Shown here: one piece after another, positions 1-6,843 of the stretch | Layout of the letters: every line of letters begins with the position of its first letter | Position numbering within the stretch: position 1 is the stretch's first letter | Source: Bacteroidota bacterium | Lineage (GTDB): Bacteria > Bacteroidota > Rhodothermia > Rhodothermales > UBA10348 | Length of the DNA: 7,462 nt | Direction: 5' to 3' | Assembly: GCA_004356265.1 (NCBI GenBank) | Contig: SMXK01000054.1 | Coordinates: 1 to 7,462, forward strand | Notes under the pieces: generated by a model | Told to the model about the DNA's origin: nothing | Database searches by the model: none | What the model saw: the letters and a program-made list of their open reading frames with translations, nothing else | Translations under genes and position numbers: made by a program

Positions 1-1
1 A

Positions 2-1135
2 AAATTCCATGTACCCGTTTCTGTAGCTGAACATATGGGCGGCATCGCGACAGAAGGAGTTGCCGCCCGAGAAGCCTGGGATGATTCATTTTCTGCGTAT
101 GCGTCGGTGTACCCCGAACTGGCGTCTGAATACAATTCATGGATGATGGGGGAGACGCCCGAAGGATGGGCTTCGGTATTGCCCGAATTCGAACCCGGTC
201 CCGGACTCGCGACGCGATCCGCGAGCGGGAAATGCATCAATGCGCTCGCTCCCGTTTTGGGGAATTTGTTTGGTGGTTCGGCGGACCTGGCCGGGTCGAA
301 CAATTCACGTATCAACGAATCAGAGGATTTTGACCCCGCCACGAGATCCGGACGAAATTTCAATTTCGGCGTCCGTGAACATGCCATGGCTTCCATGTGC
401 AATGGAATGAGATTACATGGCGGTATTCGGCCATACTGCGCCACCTTCTTGATTTTCAGCGACTACATGCGCCCGGCCATTCGCCTGAGTGCGCTGATGG
501 GGATTGGAGTCACGTATGTATTTACGCACGATTCGATAGGTTTGGGACAAGACGGCCCTACGCACCAACCGGTTGAGCAGCTGATGACGTTGAGAGCGAT
601 TCCGAACTGCACGGTCATCCGGCCCGCAGACAGCACAGAAACTGCAGCTGCCTGGAAATTGGCTATCGAAAACACAACTGGCCCCGTTTTGCTGGCGTTG
701 TCGCGCCAGAAACTGAACAATATGGACCCGTCGGAGCATGTCGGCGATGCCACGCGTGGAGCATATATCGTACGTAAATCAGCCGAGGAACCTGATGTGA
801 TTTTAATCGCCACAGGGAGCGAAGTCAATCTTGCATTGGAAACCGCAAAAGTACTTGCTTCAGAAGATATTAACGCCACCGTGGTGAGTATGCCCTCGTG
901 GAGTGTATTTGATTCTCAAGACGCCGCCTACAGAGAATTAATTCTGCCTGAGCGTGTGACGGCTCGCGTTTCAATTGAGGCTGGGATCACAATGGGCTGG
1001 GAACGATATATAGGCTCACATGGAGCATCGGTAGGCATCGATTCGTTTGGTGCCTCGGCGCCGGCGGAGGAATTATTTGAAAAGTTCGGATTTACCGTCG
1101 CTAACGTCGTCTCGAAGGTGAGATCGGTTTTGTAG
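2..1135 (+). CDS. tkt: Transketolase, C-terminal part (5' end outside window)
   Basis: Cytosolic thiamine-diphosphate enzyme of the non-oxidative pentose phosphate pathway; it moves two-carbon ketol units between sugar phosphates. The reading frame is open from base 2, so the first internal ATG (base 35) is not the start. About 377 residues are visible, against roughly 660 for the family, so most of the N-terminal cofactor-binding domain lies to the left. Counting from base 35, the pyrimidine-binding domain carries GGSADLAGSN (80-89), REHAM with the catalytic Glu115, HDSIGLG (His165), and the signature GQDGPTHQPVE with Asp173 and His177. SRQ (Arg224) matches the substrate phosphate-binding arginine. 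The C-terminal domain follows (ILIATGSEVNLAL, then IEAGITMGWERYIG) and ends normally in VRSVL. All key residues seen are intact. Identification is certain; the gene symbol only reflects the family. Confidence 0.97.
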   Translation, partial: KFHVPVSVAEHMGGIATEGVAAREAWDDSFSAYASVYPELASEYNSWMMGETPEGWASVLPEFEPGPGLATRSASGKCINALAPVLGNLFGGSADLAGSNNSRINESEDFDPATRSGRNFNFGVREHAMASMCNGMRLHGGIRPYCATFLIFSDYMRPAIRLSALMGIGVTYVFTHDSIGLGQDGPTHQPVEQLMTLRAIPNCTVIRPADSTETAAAWKLAIENTTGPVLLALSRQKLNNMDPSEHVGDATRGAYIVRKSAEEPDVILIATGSEVNLALETAKVLASEDINATVVSMPSWSVFDSQDAAYRELILPERVTARVSIEAGITMGWERYIGSHGASVGIDSFGASAPAEELFEKFGFTVANVVSKVRSVL

Positions 1136-1146
1136 CAACTGACAAC

Positions 1147-1575
1147 GTGACTGGCATCCAGACGATAAAGCGATTTTGCACCGGGCGCTTCCTTTCTTGT
1201 CTGGTCATCAGTTTTATAATAATTGGGTCTGCAGAGCTGACGGCCCAGACAACGTCAACTGATTGGGCGTGGAAAGTGCTTTTGAGGCATGAGGGGCTTG
1301 AGTTCGCGTACATATTCTATAACAAGGCAGACAATTATAACAACGGTATTGTCCTGAAATTGACGAACAGAAACGAATACGAGGTGTCGTATCGATTCAA
1401 GATGGTTCTTCGATCGGACGATCGGGAAGTTGAGATACCTGTTTTTGGAGAATTGGCGGCAAAGTCCATGAAAACCGGCGAACAAGACGGTCTGTTTTTT
1501 GTGCCTTTCAAGGATGGTACCGAAATTAGAGAACTCGGATTGCGCGCGTACCGTGTTTCACCAAGCTCAAATTGA
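1147..1575 (+). CDS. Small secreted protein of unknown function
   Basis: I do not recognise this 142-residue protein. Residues 1-14 include Lys and Arg, and are followed by a hydrophobic stretch (FLSCLVISFIIIGSA, 15-29) and a plausible signal peptidase I site after LTA (33), leaving a mature protein of about 109 residues for the periplasm or cell surface. Cys18 lies too early in the hydrophobic core for a lipobox. The mature part looks beta-rich, with alternating aromatic and charged residues (FAYIFYNKADNYNNG; IVLKLTNRNEYEVSYRF) and glycine turns near the end (GLFFVPFKDG), suggesting a small beta-sandwich. The start is GTG at 1147; there is no in-frame ATG before residue 86 and no clear ribosome-binding site. 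It begins 11 bases after the transketolase stop, so co-transcription is likely. No catalytic motif is visible. Confidence 0.8.
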   Translation: MTGIQTIKRFCTGRFLSCLVISFIIIGSAELTAQTTSTDWAWKVLLRHEGLEFAYIFYNKADNYNNGIVLKLTNRNEYEVSYRFKMVLRSDDREVEIPVFGELAAKSMKTGEQDGLFFVPFKDGTEIRELGLRAYRVSPSSN

Positions 1576-1609
1576 CAGCTCTAACTTCTTCTCACGAAAA
1601 TCTATTCTA

Positions 1610-1987
1610 ATGCCCCATTCAATCTATCTGATTATCCATGTAATTGGCCTCGCTCTCACCGTGCAGGCTGTAGGGATGGCCGTGGTTTCGGCCTCAAGGG
1701 CTACGGAGCCTGACGCCGGCGAGGCGTCAAATCGCAAAATGATAGCCATGTTTCATGGTATCGGTCTGTTCCTGCTGCTCCTCGGTGGATTCGGGACGTT
1801 GGCGCGACTCGGAATCACGTTTCCCTGGTGGCCAGCCTGGCTTTGGGTAAAACTGATTGTGTGGATCACGTTTGGAGCATCCACCGTTATGATCCGGAAA
1901 CGTCCGGAGACGGCGAGATTGTGGATGTTTCTGGCCGTGGTGCTTGTTGCCATTTCTGCGACCATGGCAATCATGAAGCCCTTCTAG
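1610..1987 (+). CDS. Four-helix integral membrane protein of unknown function
   Basis: A 125-residue protein that appears to be almost entirely membrane-embedded. Four hydrophobic segments can be read: about 4-27, 44-68, 77-96 and 103-122. A polar loop (about 28-43, with ATEPDAGEASNRK) joins helices 1 and 2, and a basic loop (IRKRPE, 95-100) joins helices 3 and 4. Helix 1 contains His10 (IIHVIG) and helix 2 His49 (MFHGIG), each near a glycine. The size and layout recall the small SirB/CopD-like four-helix families, but I cannot assign it firmly. The open frame extends upstream to 1499, but that would overlap the preceding gene by 77 bases and add a non-membrane stretch, so I chose the ATG at 1610, 34 bases after that gene's stop. 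It is probably the last gene of the transketolase unit. Confidence 0.82.
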   Translation: MPHSIYLIIHVIGLALTVQAVGMAVVSASRATEPDAGEASNRKMIAMFHGIGLFLLLLGGFGTLARLGITFPWWPAWLWVKLIVWITFGASTVMIRKRPETARLWMFLAVVLVAISATMAIMKPF

Positions 1988-2007
1988 GGACTGATAACAC
2001 TCCCTGG
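1984..2007. terminator. Possible hairpin between convergent genes
   Basis: CTAGGGA and TCCCTGG can pair over seven positions (one T-G wobble) around a ten-base loop, in the 23-base gap between the two convergent stop codons and overlapping the end of the membrane-protein gene. The position suits a bidirectional terminator, but neither side has a real U-tract (only ATTTC to the right), so intrinsic function is doubtful. Confidence 0.3.
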
Positions 2008-2010
2008 ATT

Positions 2011-4335
2011 TCAGAATCGCAGATCTACCTGTATTTCGAAGTGGCGGGGCATGCCAAAATAAGCGGCCCGTTCAACGTAGTAATAATCGAACGCATTTTT
2101 TATGTGCAACCGGACCGTCGCCGCCCGGCGGGAATACGTGAGTCGAAAATCGACGATCTTCGTGGTATTAATTTGATCCGCGTCCGGCACGAACAGCGCA
2201 AAGTCAGAGTCTACTTCCTCCGGTTCACTTGCGAAACGTGCATCCATTCCCACCGAAATCGAGCGTAGAACGGCGATCGAAGCGCTTGCAACGACCAGGT
2301 GCTGACTTCTGAAGGGGAGCGGCAGGCCGGTTTCATCGTCCTCGGAATCGATAAAGGTGTATCCCACGCTGAACGACGCTGCGTTGCCCGGAAAGTCCCA
2401 CGATATAGTCGATTCGAGGCCGGATATTGTTGCGCTGGTCAGATTAACAAATTGAAACGCTTGAAGAGACGGAATTAACCGGGGTTCAATCAGGTCTGCA
2501 TACGCCGTATGGAAAAACGCCAGGTCTGTGTAGACCTGATGGCCGCCGTCCAGAACTCGGGATAGCCGGATGCCCGTTTCAAAACTTCGGCTTGTTTCAG
2601 GTCTCAAGTCGACATTTCGAACTATGGGAAAGAAGTCTCGATTATTCGTATATCGTTCGGCGATGCTTGGTACTCTGAATCCATGGCCAAAGGATGCTCG
2701 AAGCACCAGAAAATCTCTTGCGCTCCAGGAAACACTGACCCTCGGGCTGACCTGAGATTCCGTCCTTGCATTGTCCACCCGATAGGCGTCGAATCTTAGC
2801 CCGCCGGTAATCCGGATATTCTGAATCGAGCTTTCTTCCATCTGAATAAAGGACGCGAATTCCGGCTGTTTGCCCGATCTGGATCCAGTTGAAGATTCGA
2901 AAAACTCACTTTCTGCCACAAGAGCATCATAAGAAAACCCGGCCGTGAAGGATCTCATCGAAGACGGCAGATAATTGAATTGTGTCTCGGCCCCGGCCCG
3001 AACCCCTACCGTTCCGTCCTCAAAAGATTCCACATCACCTGTCTCGTTATTAATGGGTCTGATTCCGAGGCCGTACACTCGGCCTTTCACGGAATAAAAA
3101 AACGATTCAGAGATAACGTGAGTCAGGGACGGGAAAAGAATGATCTGGTTGTTAACGACGTCGTTGGTTCCACTCGGCGGCGCATCGGGCGCGGGCCCCG
3201 CGGAGCCACCGATGCTCAGTGAGCCGGGATTCAGCACATCATCCTGGCCGTTCCAGAAAAGAAAGCTGTCTTTTTTTCGATCCAGCAAGCCCAACAACAC
3301 GTCTATACGAACTGACGGTGACGGCGTCCATCCAATCTTACCGAATCCTACGAATACCCGCTCGGTATTGTAGTTCAAATACCCCTGGTCAGTTCTGAAT
3401 GCAAGATCAACCCAGTATCCGAATTTGGGTGAGACGCGGCGGGCGTGCGCGAACGAAACTCCGGTCCGGAAGCGAACATCCTCACCCGCGTCCCATTTAT
3501 CGCTCCATTCAGAGTATCTGACCGGTTCATAGGCCATGGCGTGCAGGCGAATATGTGTCTGAGGTGTATCGGGAAATCCTGACGTGATAACCTGGATCGT
3601 TCCGCCGAGAGATCCGCTACCATACATGGCGGATCCAGCCCCTTTTAATACTTCAATGCGTTCAATTTGTGAAAACGGAAGAATATCAAAAGGGACCCCG
3701 TCGGTATCCGGTGTTAAAAACGGCATTCCATCGAGGAGCATCAACACCCTGCTTCCCGTATTAAATGCAAATCCTGACGACCCACGAATGTTGACCTGGT
3801 TTTCCTGGATGTGTACACCTGGTACGTATCGTAACACGTCATCGAGTTGAATCGAATTCCTGTTCTCGAGCTCCTGTGCGTCCACCACCGAAACACTCTG
3901 GGCCACCGTTAAGAGCCGCTCTTCTTTCCGGGACGCCGTTACTATTATCTCTTCCGACTGTATGGTCGTTTCGTATAAAGTTACCGCGATCGTCGTAGTT
4001 TCAGCGGAAATGATCGTAAATGTGGTGTAATGCGATTGATACCCGACAGCGGAGACGCGGAGTTTATAGGTGCCGGGCCTGATATCAGAAATCACAAACC
4101 GTCCTTTTTCGTCTGAGACATCTCCGAACCGGGTGCCTTCGATCAATATATTGACGCCCTTGAAGGGTGATAGATCAGAATGGACGACTCGTCCTTCCAG
4201 GCGACCCGTTTTAACGGCCTGGCCTGTATTTATCTGGCCAACAGCAACGCCGGGGCTAAAACACGCTGTAGCGATGAGCGCGGTCACCAGAAACCTGAGT
4301 AACCGGCAATACGATATTATATTGCGGACGCTCAC
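2011..4335 (-). CDS. TonB-dependent outer-membrane receptor
   Basis: Complete 774-residue outer-membrane transporter energised by TonB-ExbBD. It has a signal peptide (about 1-33, AVG before QIN), then a carboxypeptidase-regulatory-like beta-sandwich (about 45-120: GRVVHSDLSPFKGVNI, DEKGRFVISDIRPGTYKL, VSAVGYQ). A TonB-box-like EEIIVTAS (128-135) precedes the plug (about 145-252), with LDDVLRYVPGV, VNIRGSSG, LLDGMPF, IERIEVLKGAGSAMYGSG and GGTIQVIT. The rest is the beta-barrel, with the familiar GFRVPSIAERYT (552-563), LRPETSRSFETG and a final VDLRF ending in Phe. The start is GTG at 4335, sharing GTGA with the stop of the lipoprotein gene before it, which supports this start and translational coupling. 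At 774 residues it is shorter than SusC-type glycan receptors, and no SusD gene is present; the size is more like siderophore, metal or vitamin receptors. The substrate cannot be read from the sequence. Confidence 0.95.
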   Translation of the reverse strand: MSVRNIISYCRLLRFLVTALIATACFSPGVAVGQINTGQAVKTGRLEGRVVHSDLSPFKGVNILIEGTRFGDVSDEKGRFVISDIRPGTYKLRVSAVGYQSHYTTFTIISAETTTIAVTLYETTIQSEEIIVTASRKEERLLTVAQSVSVVDAQELENRNSIQLDDVLRYVPGVHIQENQVNIRGSSGFAFNTGSRVLMLLDGMPFLTPDTDGVPFDILPFSQIERIEVLKGAGSAMYGSGSLGGTIQVITSGFPDTPQTHIRLHAMAYEPVRYSEWSDKWDAGEDVRFRTGVSFAHARRVSPKFGYWVDLAFRTDQGYLNYNTERVFVGFGKIGWTPSPSVRIDVLLGLLDRKKDSFLFWNGQDDVLNPGSLSIGGSAGPAPDAPPSGTNDVVNNQIILFPSLTHVISESFFYSVKGRVYGLGIRPINNETGDVESFEDGTVGVRAGAETQFNYLPSSMRSFTAGFSYDALVAESEFFESSTGSRSGKQPEFASFIQMEESSIQNIRITGGLRFDAYRVDNARTESQVSPRVSVSWSARDFLVLRASFGHGFRVPSIAERYTNNRDFFPIVRNVDLRPETSRSFETGIRLSRVLDGGHQVYTDLAFFHTAYADLIEPRLIPSLQAFQFVNLTSATISGLESTISWDFPGNAASFSVGYTFIDSEDDETGLPLPFRSQHLVVASASIAVLRSISVGMDARFASEPEEVDSDFALFVPDADQINTTKIVDFRLTYSRRAATVRLHIKNAFDYYYVERAAYFGMPRHFEIQVDLRF

Positions 4336-4859
4336 TGGCTCTCAGGAGGGAAAGGTGGAAGATGGTCAAAATCGACGTGTATCGAAACGACAGTTCGTGA
4401 CGCCGGCTCCACTTCAAAAATCCCTCCATTTTCCTCCACCAGCCCGACCGGACGCCACGCGAGCAGATCAATCGAGAATTTTTGCGCGACACCACTATAG
4501 AAAAATCCCCCGGGAATCACATTTTCTATCAGGAACGAGTCCGTATCCACAAACAGATCAAGAGACGAGCTGATTTCCATCTTGTTTAATTGAAGAAAAT
4601 CGGCCGTATCAGCGGGAATAAACCTCATCGCGATAAACCGGAGGTCATCGAGGCTGTCTGCGGGTGGCCACGACCCCGAATAGGTGATTATTCCAGATAT
4701 GGATCCGAATGGTTTGAGCTCGGGTGGGGCGAGTCCGCCATCACACCCTTGGAGGTACAGAACTGCCGTCAAGAAAAGCGGCACGGTGAACGTCCATCGA
4801 ACCCGGCGTCGCAAACCAAAATGCGAAAACAATCTGAAATTGGTGATCGAATAAATCAC
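4332..4859 (-). CDS. Lipoprotein of unknown function, coupled to the receptor gene
   Basis: A 175-residue protein with a lipoprotein signal: basic RRRVR (17-21), hydrophobic VPLFLTAVLYL, then lipobox LQGC with acylated Cys39. The mature part of about 137 residues begins DGGLAPPELKPFGSISGIITY and looks beta-rich. It contains LRFIAMRF, a central YSGVAQKF (121-128), AWRPVGLV and a proline-rich end (LPPFPP, 167-172), resembling a small transthyretin- or carboxypeptidase-regulatory-like sandwich, though I do not recognise the family. The start given is GTG at 4859, which makes a long n-region; TTG at 4814 would give a more usual 24-residue signal ahead of the Cys. Its TGA overlaps the GTG of the receptor by four bases, so it probably works with that receptor at the outer membrane. 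Asp follows Cys, an inner-membrane retention signal in Escherichia coli, but that rule may not apply here. Confidence 0.83.
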   Translation of the reverse strand: MIYSITNFRLFSHFGLRRRVRWTFTVPLFLTAVLYLQGCDGGLAPPELKPFGSISGIITYSGSWPPADSLDDLRFIAMRFIPADTADFLQLNKMEISSSLDLFVDTDSFLIENVIPGGFFYSGVAQKFSIDLLAWRPVGLVEENGGIFEVEPASRTVVSIHVDFDHLPPFPPESQ

Positions 4860-5047
4860 AATGCGTTGGTGGTCTTGCTGTTACGGCCTGTATATTTGGT
4901 CTGAGGCGAAAACATCCTTATATTCGTCAGCTTCGGTCGAACGTCCACTATTCTTGAACGATTGTTTCCCGACAATCCTTCCGAATCCGCAGTTCGGACC
5001 GACAATATGCGGAATTTGAAGAACGATTTGGAACCCACTCGCAAACT
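4860..5047. promoter_or_regulatory. Divergent intergenic region between lipoprotein gene and queA
   Basis: These 188 bases separate two divergently read units and should hold promoters for both. Three short inverted repeats are visible: TTCG-GT-CGAA (4932-4941), GATTGT-6-ACAATC (4960-4977) and TCCGAA-7-TTCGGA (4980-4998). CCGACAAT also occurs twice, 30 bases apart (4969 and 4999). These could be operator sites or transcript hairpins; I cannot name a regulator. On the minus strand, TATAAG (4922-4917) is a possible -10 element for the lipoprotein-receptor unit. No clear Shine-Dalgarno sequence lies close to either start. Confidence 0.45.
4866..4898 (+). promoter_or_regulatory. Candidate Bacteroidota-type promoter for queA
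   Basis: TATATTTG at 4891-4898 fits the Bacteroidota -7 consensus TAnnTTTG exactly. TTG at 4866-4868 lies 22 bases upstream, close to the usual distance of the -33 element. The leader to the queA start would be about 145 bases. This is one short match in a 188-base gap, so it could be chance. Confidence 0.3.
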
Positions 5048-6094
5048 ATGAAGCTCACTCACTTTGAGTACGATTATCCCTCAGAATTAATCGCAAAATA
5101 TCCTGCCGTTCCCAGAGACTCTTCCCGTCTCATGGTAATAAACCGGGCGGAAGGATCCATTACTCACCGCAAGTTCAGTGACTTAGGAGATTATTTCACT
5201 GATGGTGACGTCATGGTTGTAAACGATACGAAGGTATTTCCCGCCAGGCTTTTCGGTAATAAGGAAAAAACTGGAGCGAGGATCGAGGTTTTTCTGCTCA
5301 GAGAACTTAATCCGGAAAGCCGGTTGTGGGACGTGATCGTAGACCCGGCGCGAAAAATCCGGATCGGAAATAAGTTGTATTTCGAAAATGGATTGATCGC
5401 AGAAGTCATCGACAATACGACGTCACGGGGACGCACCATCCGGTTTGTATTTGAAGGAACAGATGAAGAGCTCTACGAAAAAATTGACGAAATCGGACAG
5501 ACTCCTATTCCGCCGTATCTGAAAAGAGACGTCGAGCCGGAAGATCGAGAACGATACCAGACGATTTTTGCTGCCGAACGTGGTGCGGTCGCCGCACCAA
5601 CAGCCGGTCTCCACTTCACACCTGAATTACTTACAGGTCTTTCAAATGCGGGTGTTGATATTCAGGTCTCCACTCTGCATATCGGGCTGGGCACATTTCG
5701 CCCTGTAGAAGTCGAAGATCTGACGAAACATCGGATGGATTCGGAATTTTTCCATGTACCACCGCCCACAGCAGAGGCGGTTAACAGGGCGTTGCAATCT
5801 CCTACGAATACAGTAACGGCGGTTGGAACGACGGTTGTTCGGGCGATCGAATCTTCTTTGTCTGCATCTAATATGCTCAAAGCAAAACGGGGCTGGACGG
5901 ATAAGTTTATCTATCCGGAATACGAATTCCACATCACAGAGCGCCTGATAACTAATTTTCACATGCCGCGATCTACATTACTTATGCTGGTCGCTGCATT
6001 TGCCGGGTATGATTTCATGATGGAAGCGTATCAGTTGGCACTGAAGGAGAAATATCGCCTGTTTTCGTTTGGCGATGCCATGCTCATCATCTAA
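5048..6094 (+). CDS. queA: S-adenosylmethionine:tRNA ribosyltransferase-isomerase
   Basis: Cytosolic QueA transfers and isomerises the ribosyl part of S-adenosylmethionine onto preQ1 at the wobble position of tRNAs with GUN anticodons, giving epoxyqueuosine. The 348 residues match the family's full length. Landmarks are ELIAKYPAVPRDSSRLMV (13-30), VVNDTKVFPARLFG (57-70), GQTPIPPYLKR (150-160), YQTIFAAERGAVAAPTAGLHFT (170-191), HIGLGTFRPV (211-220), VGTTVVRAIES (259-269), LITNFHMPRSTLLMLVAAF (300-318) and the terminal YRLFSFGDAMLII. No conserved block is missing. The ATG at 5048 gives the usual family N-terminus (MKLTHFEYDYPSELIA); there is no close Shine-Dalgarno sequence. It is divergent from the lipoprotein gene and opens the queA-ispD-ispF cluster. 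The link to isoprenoid genes is probably only shared transcription. Confidence 0.97.
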   Translation: MKLTHFEYDYPSELIAKYPAVPRDSSRLMVINRAEGSITHRKFSDLGDYFTDGDVMVVNDTKVFPARLFGNKEKTGARIEVFLLRELNPESRLWDVIVDPARKIRIGNKLYFENGLIAEVIDNTTSRGRTIRFVFEGTDEELYEKIDEIGQTPIPPYLKRDVEPEDRERYQTIFAAERGAVAAPTAGLHFTPELLTGLSNAGVDIQVSTLHIGLGTFRPVEVEDLTKHRMDSEFFHVPPPTAEAVNRALQSPTNTVTAVGTTVVRAIESSLSASNMLKAKRGWTDKFIYPEYEFHITERLITNFHMPRSTLLMLVAAFAGYDFMMEAYQLALKEKYRLFSFGDAMLII

Positions 6095-6124
6095 CTCGCG
6101 CGTAAGAGCATATTGATCTCAGAT

Positions 6125-6829
6125 ATGGGACTGGCCGGACACGTAACGGTTCTGATTCCGGCCGCTGGGGAGGGAAGCCGCCTTGGCGGTCGCCGAAAAC
6201 AATTTCGCCTTCTTGGTGGGCGGCCGGTGCTGGTTCAGACACTGATGGTTTTCGAACGGAATCCGGATGTACGAACAATAATTGTGGCCACCCCTGCTGA
6301 AGCTGTAAATCCACTCAGAGATGAATTACGAGCGGTAGGTGTTTCAAAGTTGTTCATGGTGGTACCAGGTGGAGACACCAGGCAGGCCTCCGTTCGGGCA
6401 GCCTTGTCTGTTGTGCCAGAAGAAACAGACGTCATACTTGTTCACGACGCAGTCCGTCCTTTTGTCCCGCAAGAGCTATTGGCTGGCGTAATCAAAACTG
6501 CGCGGGCTTCGGGTGCAGCATCGCTTGCGGTTCCGATATCCGATTCAATCCGGAAAAGTGATGGAGCCATATTTGCGGAGTCCGTAGATCGGGAAAATCT
6601 GTACAGGATGCAGACGCCTCAGGGATTTCGGACAGCCTGGTTGCAGCAAGCTCATATTCAGGCCGAGTCAGAAAACTTTTTTGCGAATGATGATGTGGAA
6701 TTAGTTCAGCGGGCGGGCTTTGACGTGCAGCTCGTTCCCGGGAGCCCGCTGAACGAAAAAATCACGACGCAGGAAGATTGGGACCGCGCTGTTCGATTCT
6801 GGTCATCCTGGGAATCTTCGTATACCTAG
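6125..6829 (+). CDS. ispD: 2-C-methyl-D-erythritol 4-phosphate cytidylyltransferase
   Basis: IspD joins CTP to methylerythritol phosphate, giving CDP-methylerythritol and pyrophosphate, in the third step of the MEP isoprenoid pathway. The 234 residues are typical. The nucleotide-binding loop is PAAGEGSRLGGRRKQF (12-27, with Arg19 and Lys25), followed by GGDTRQASVRAAL (82-94), VHDAVRPF (107-113, Asp108), PISDSIRKSD (137-146), RENLYRMQTPQGF (156-168, Arg156 and Thr164), NDDVELVQRAG (188-198) and LNEKITTQEDW (209-219, Lys212). These correspond to the catalytic Arg, Lys, Asp, Arg, Thr and Lys known from the Escherichia coli enzyme. I chose ATG at 6125, 30 bases after queA. A TTG at 6113 would add four residues and has a weak AAGAG just upstream, so it remains possible. 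ispF follows after 14 bases. Confidence 0.96.
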   Translation: MGLAGHVTVLIPAAGEGSRLGGRRKQFRLLGGRPVLVQTLMVFERNPDVRTIIVATPAEAVNPLRDELRAVGVSKLFMVVPGGDTRQASVRAALSVVPEETDVILVHDAVRPFVPQELLAGVIKTARASGAASLAVPISDSIRKSDGAIFAESVDRENLYRMQTPQGFRTAWLQQAHIQAESENFFANDDVELVQRAGFDVQLVPGSPLNEKITTQEDWDRAVRFWSSWESSYT

Positions 6830-6843
6830 AATCTTAAATTCCT

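Noticed and set aside
463..879. 138-codon minus-strand open frame inside transketolase
   Set aside because: It lies opposite an unmistakable, highly conserved enzyme and has no recognisable domain; it is an antisense shadow.
1499..1609. Longer N-terminus for the four-helix membrane protein
   Set aside because: It would overlap the preceding gene by 77 bases and add 37 residues that do not look like a signal or membrane segment.
1828..2268. 146-codon plus-strand frame across the convergent junction
   Set aside because: It overlaps both the membrane-protein gene and the receptor's barrel-coding end, and its translation has no domain-like features.
4261..4275. Lipobox-like ATAC in the receptor signal peptide (Cys25)
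   Set aside because: The residue three before the Cys is Ala instead of a bulky hydrophobic, and a better ordinary cleavage site follows at AVG; TonB receptors are not normally lipidated.
4070..4573. 167-codon plus-strand frame opposite the receptor and lipoprotein genes
   Set aside because: The opposite strand holds two proteins with clear signals and an overlapping junction; this frame is rich in Arg, Pro and Thr with no recognisable domain.
4899..5047. Possible preQ1 riboswitch in the queA leader
   Set aside because: I looked for a C-rich hairpin followed by an A-rich tail that could pair to cover the start and found no convincing pattern. QueA is also not usually the riboswitch-controlled gene of the pathway.
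6185..6202. Arg instead of the common Pro before KQF in IspD
   Set aside because: This position is not one of the catalytic residues, and the Arg19 and Lys25 pair is intact, so I do not treat it as abnormal.
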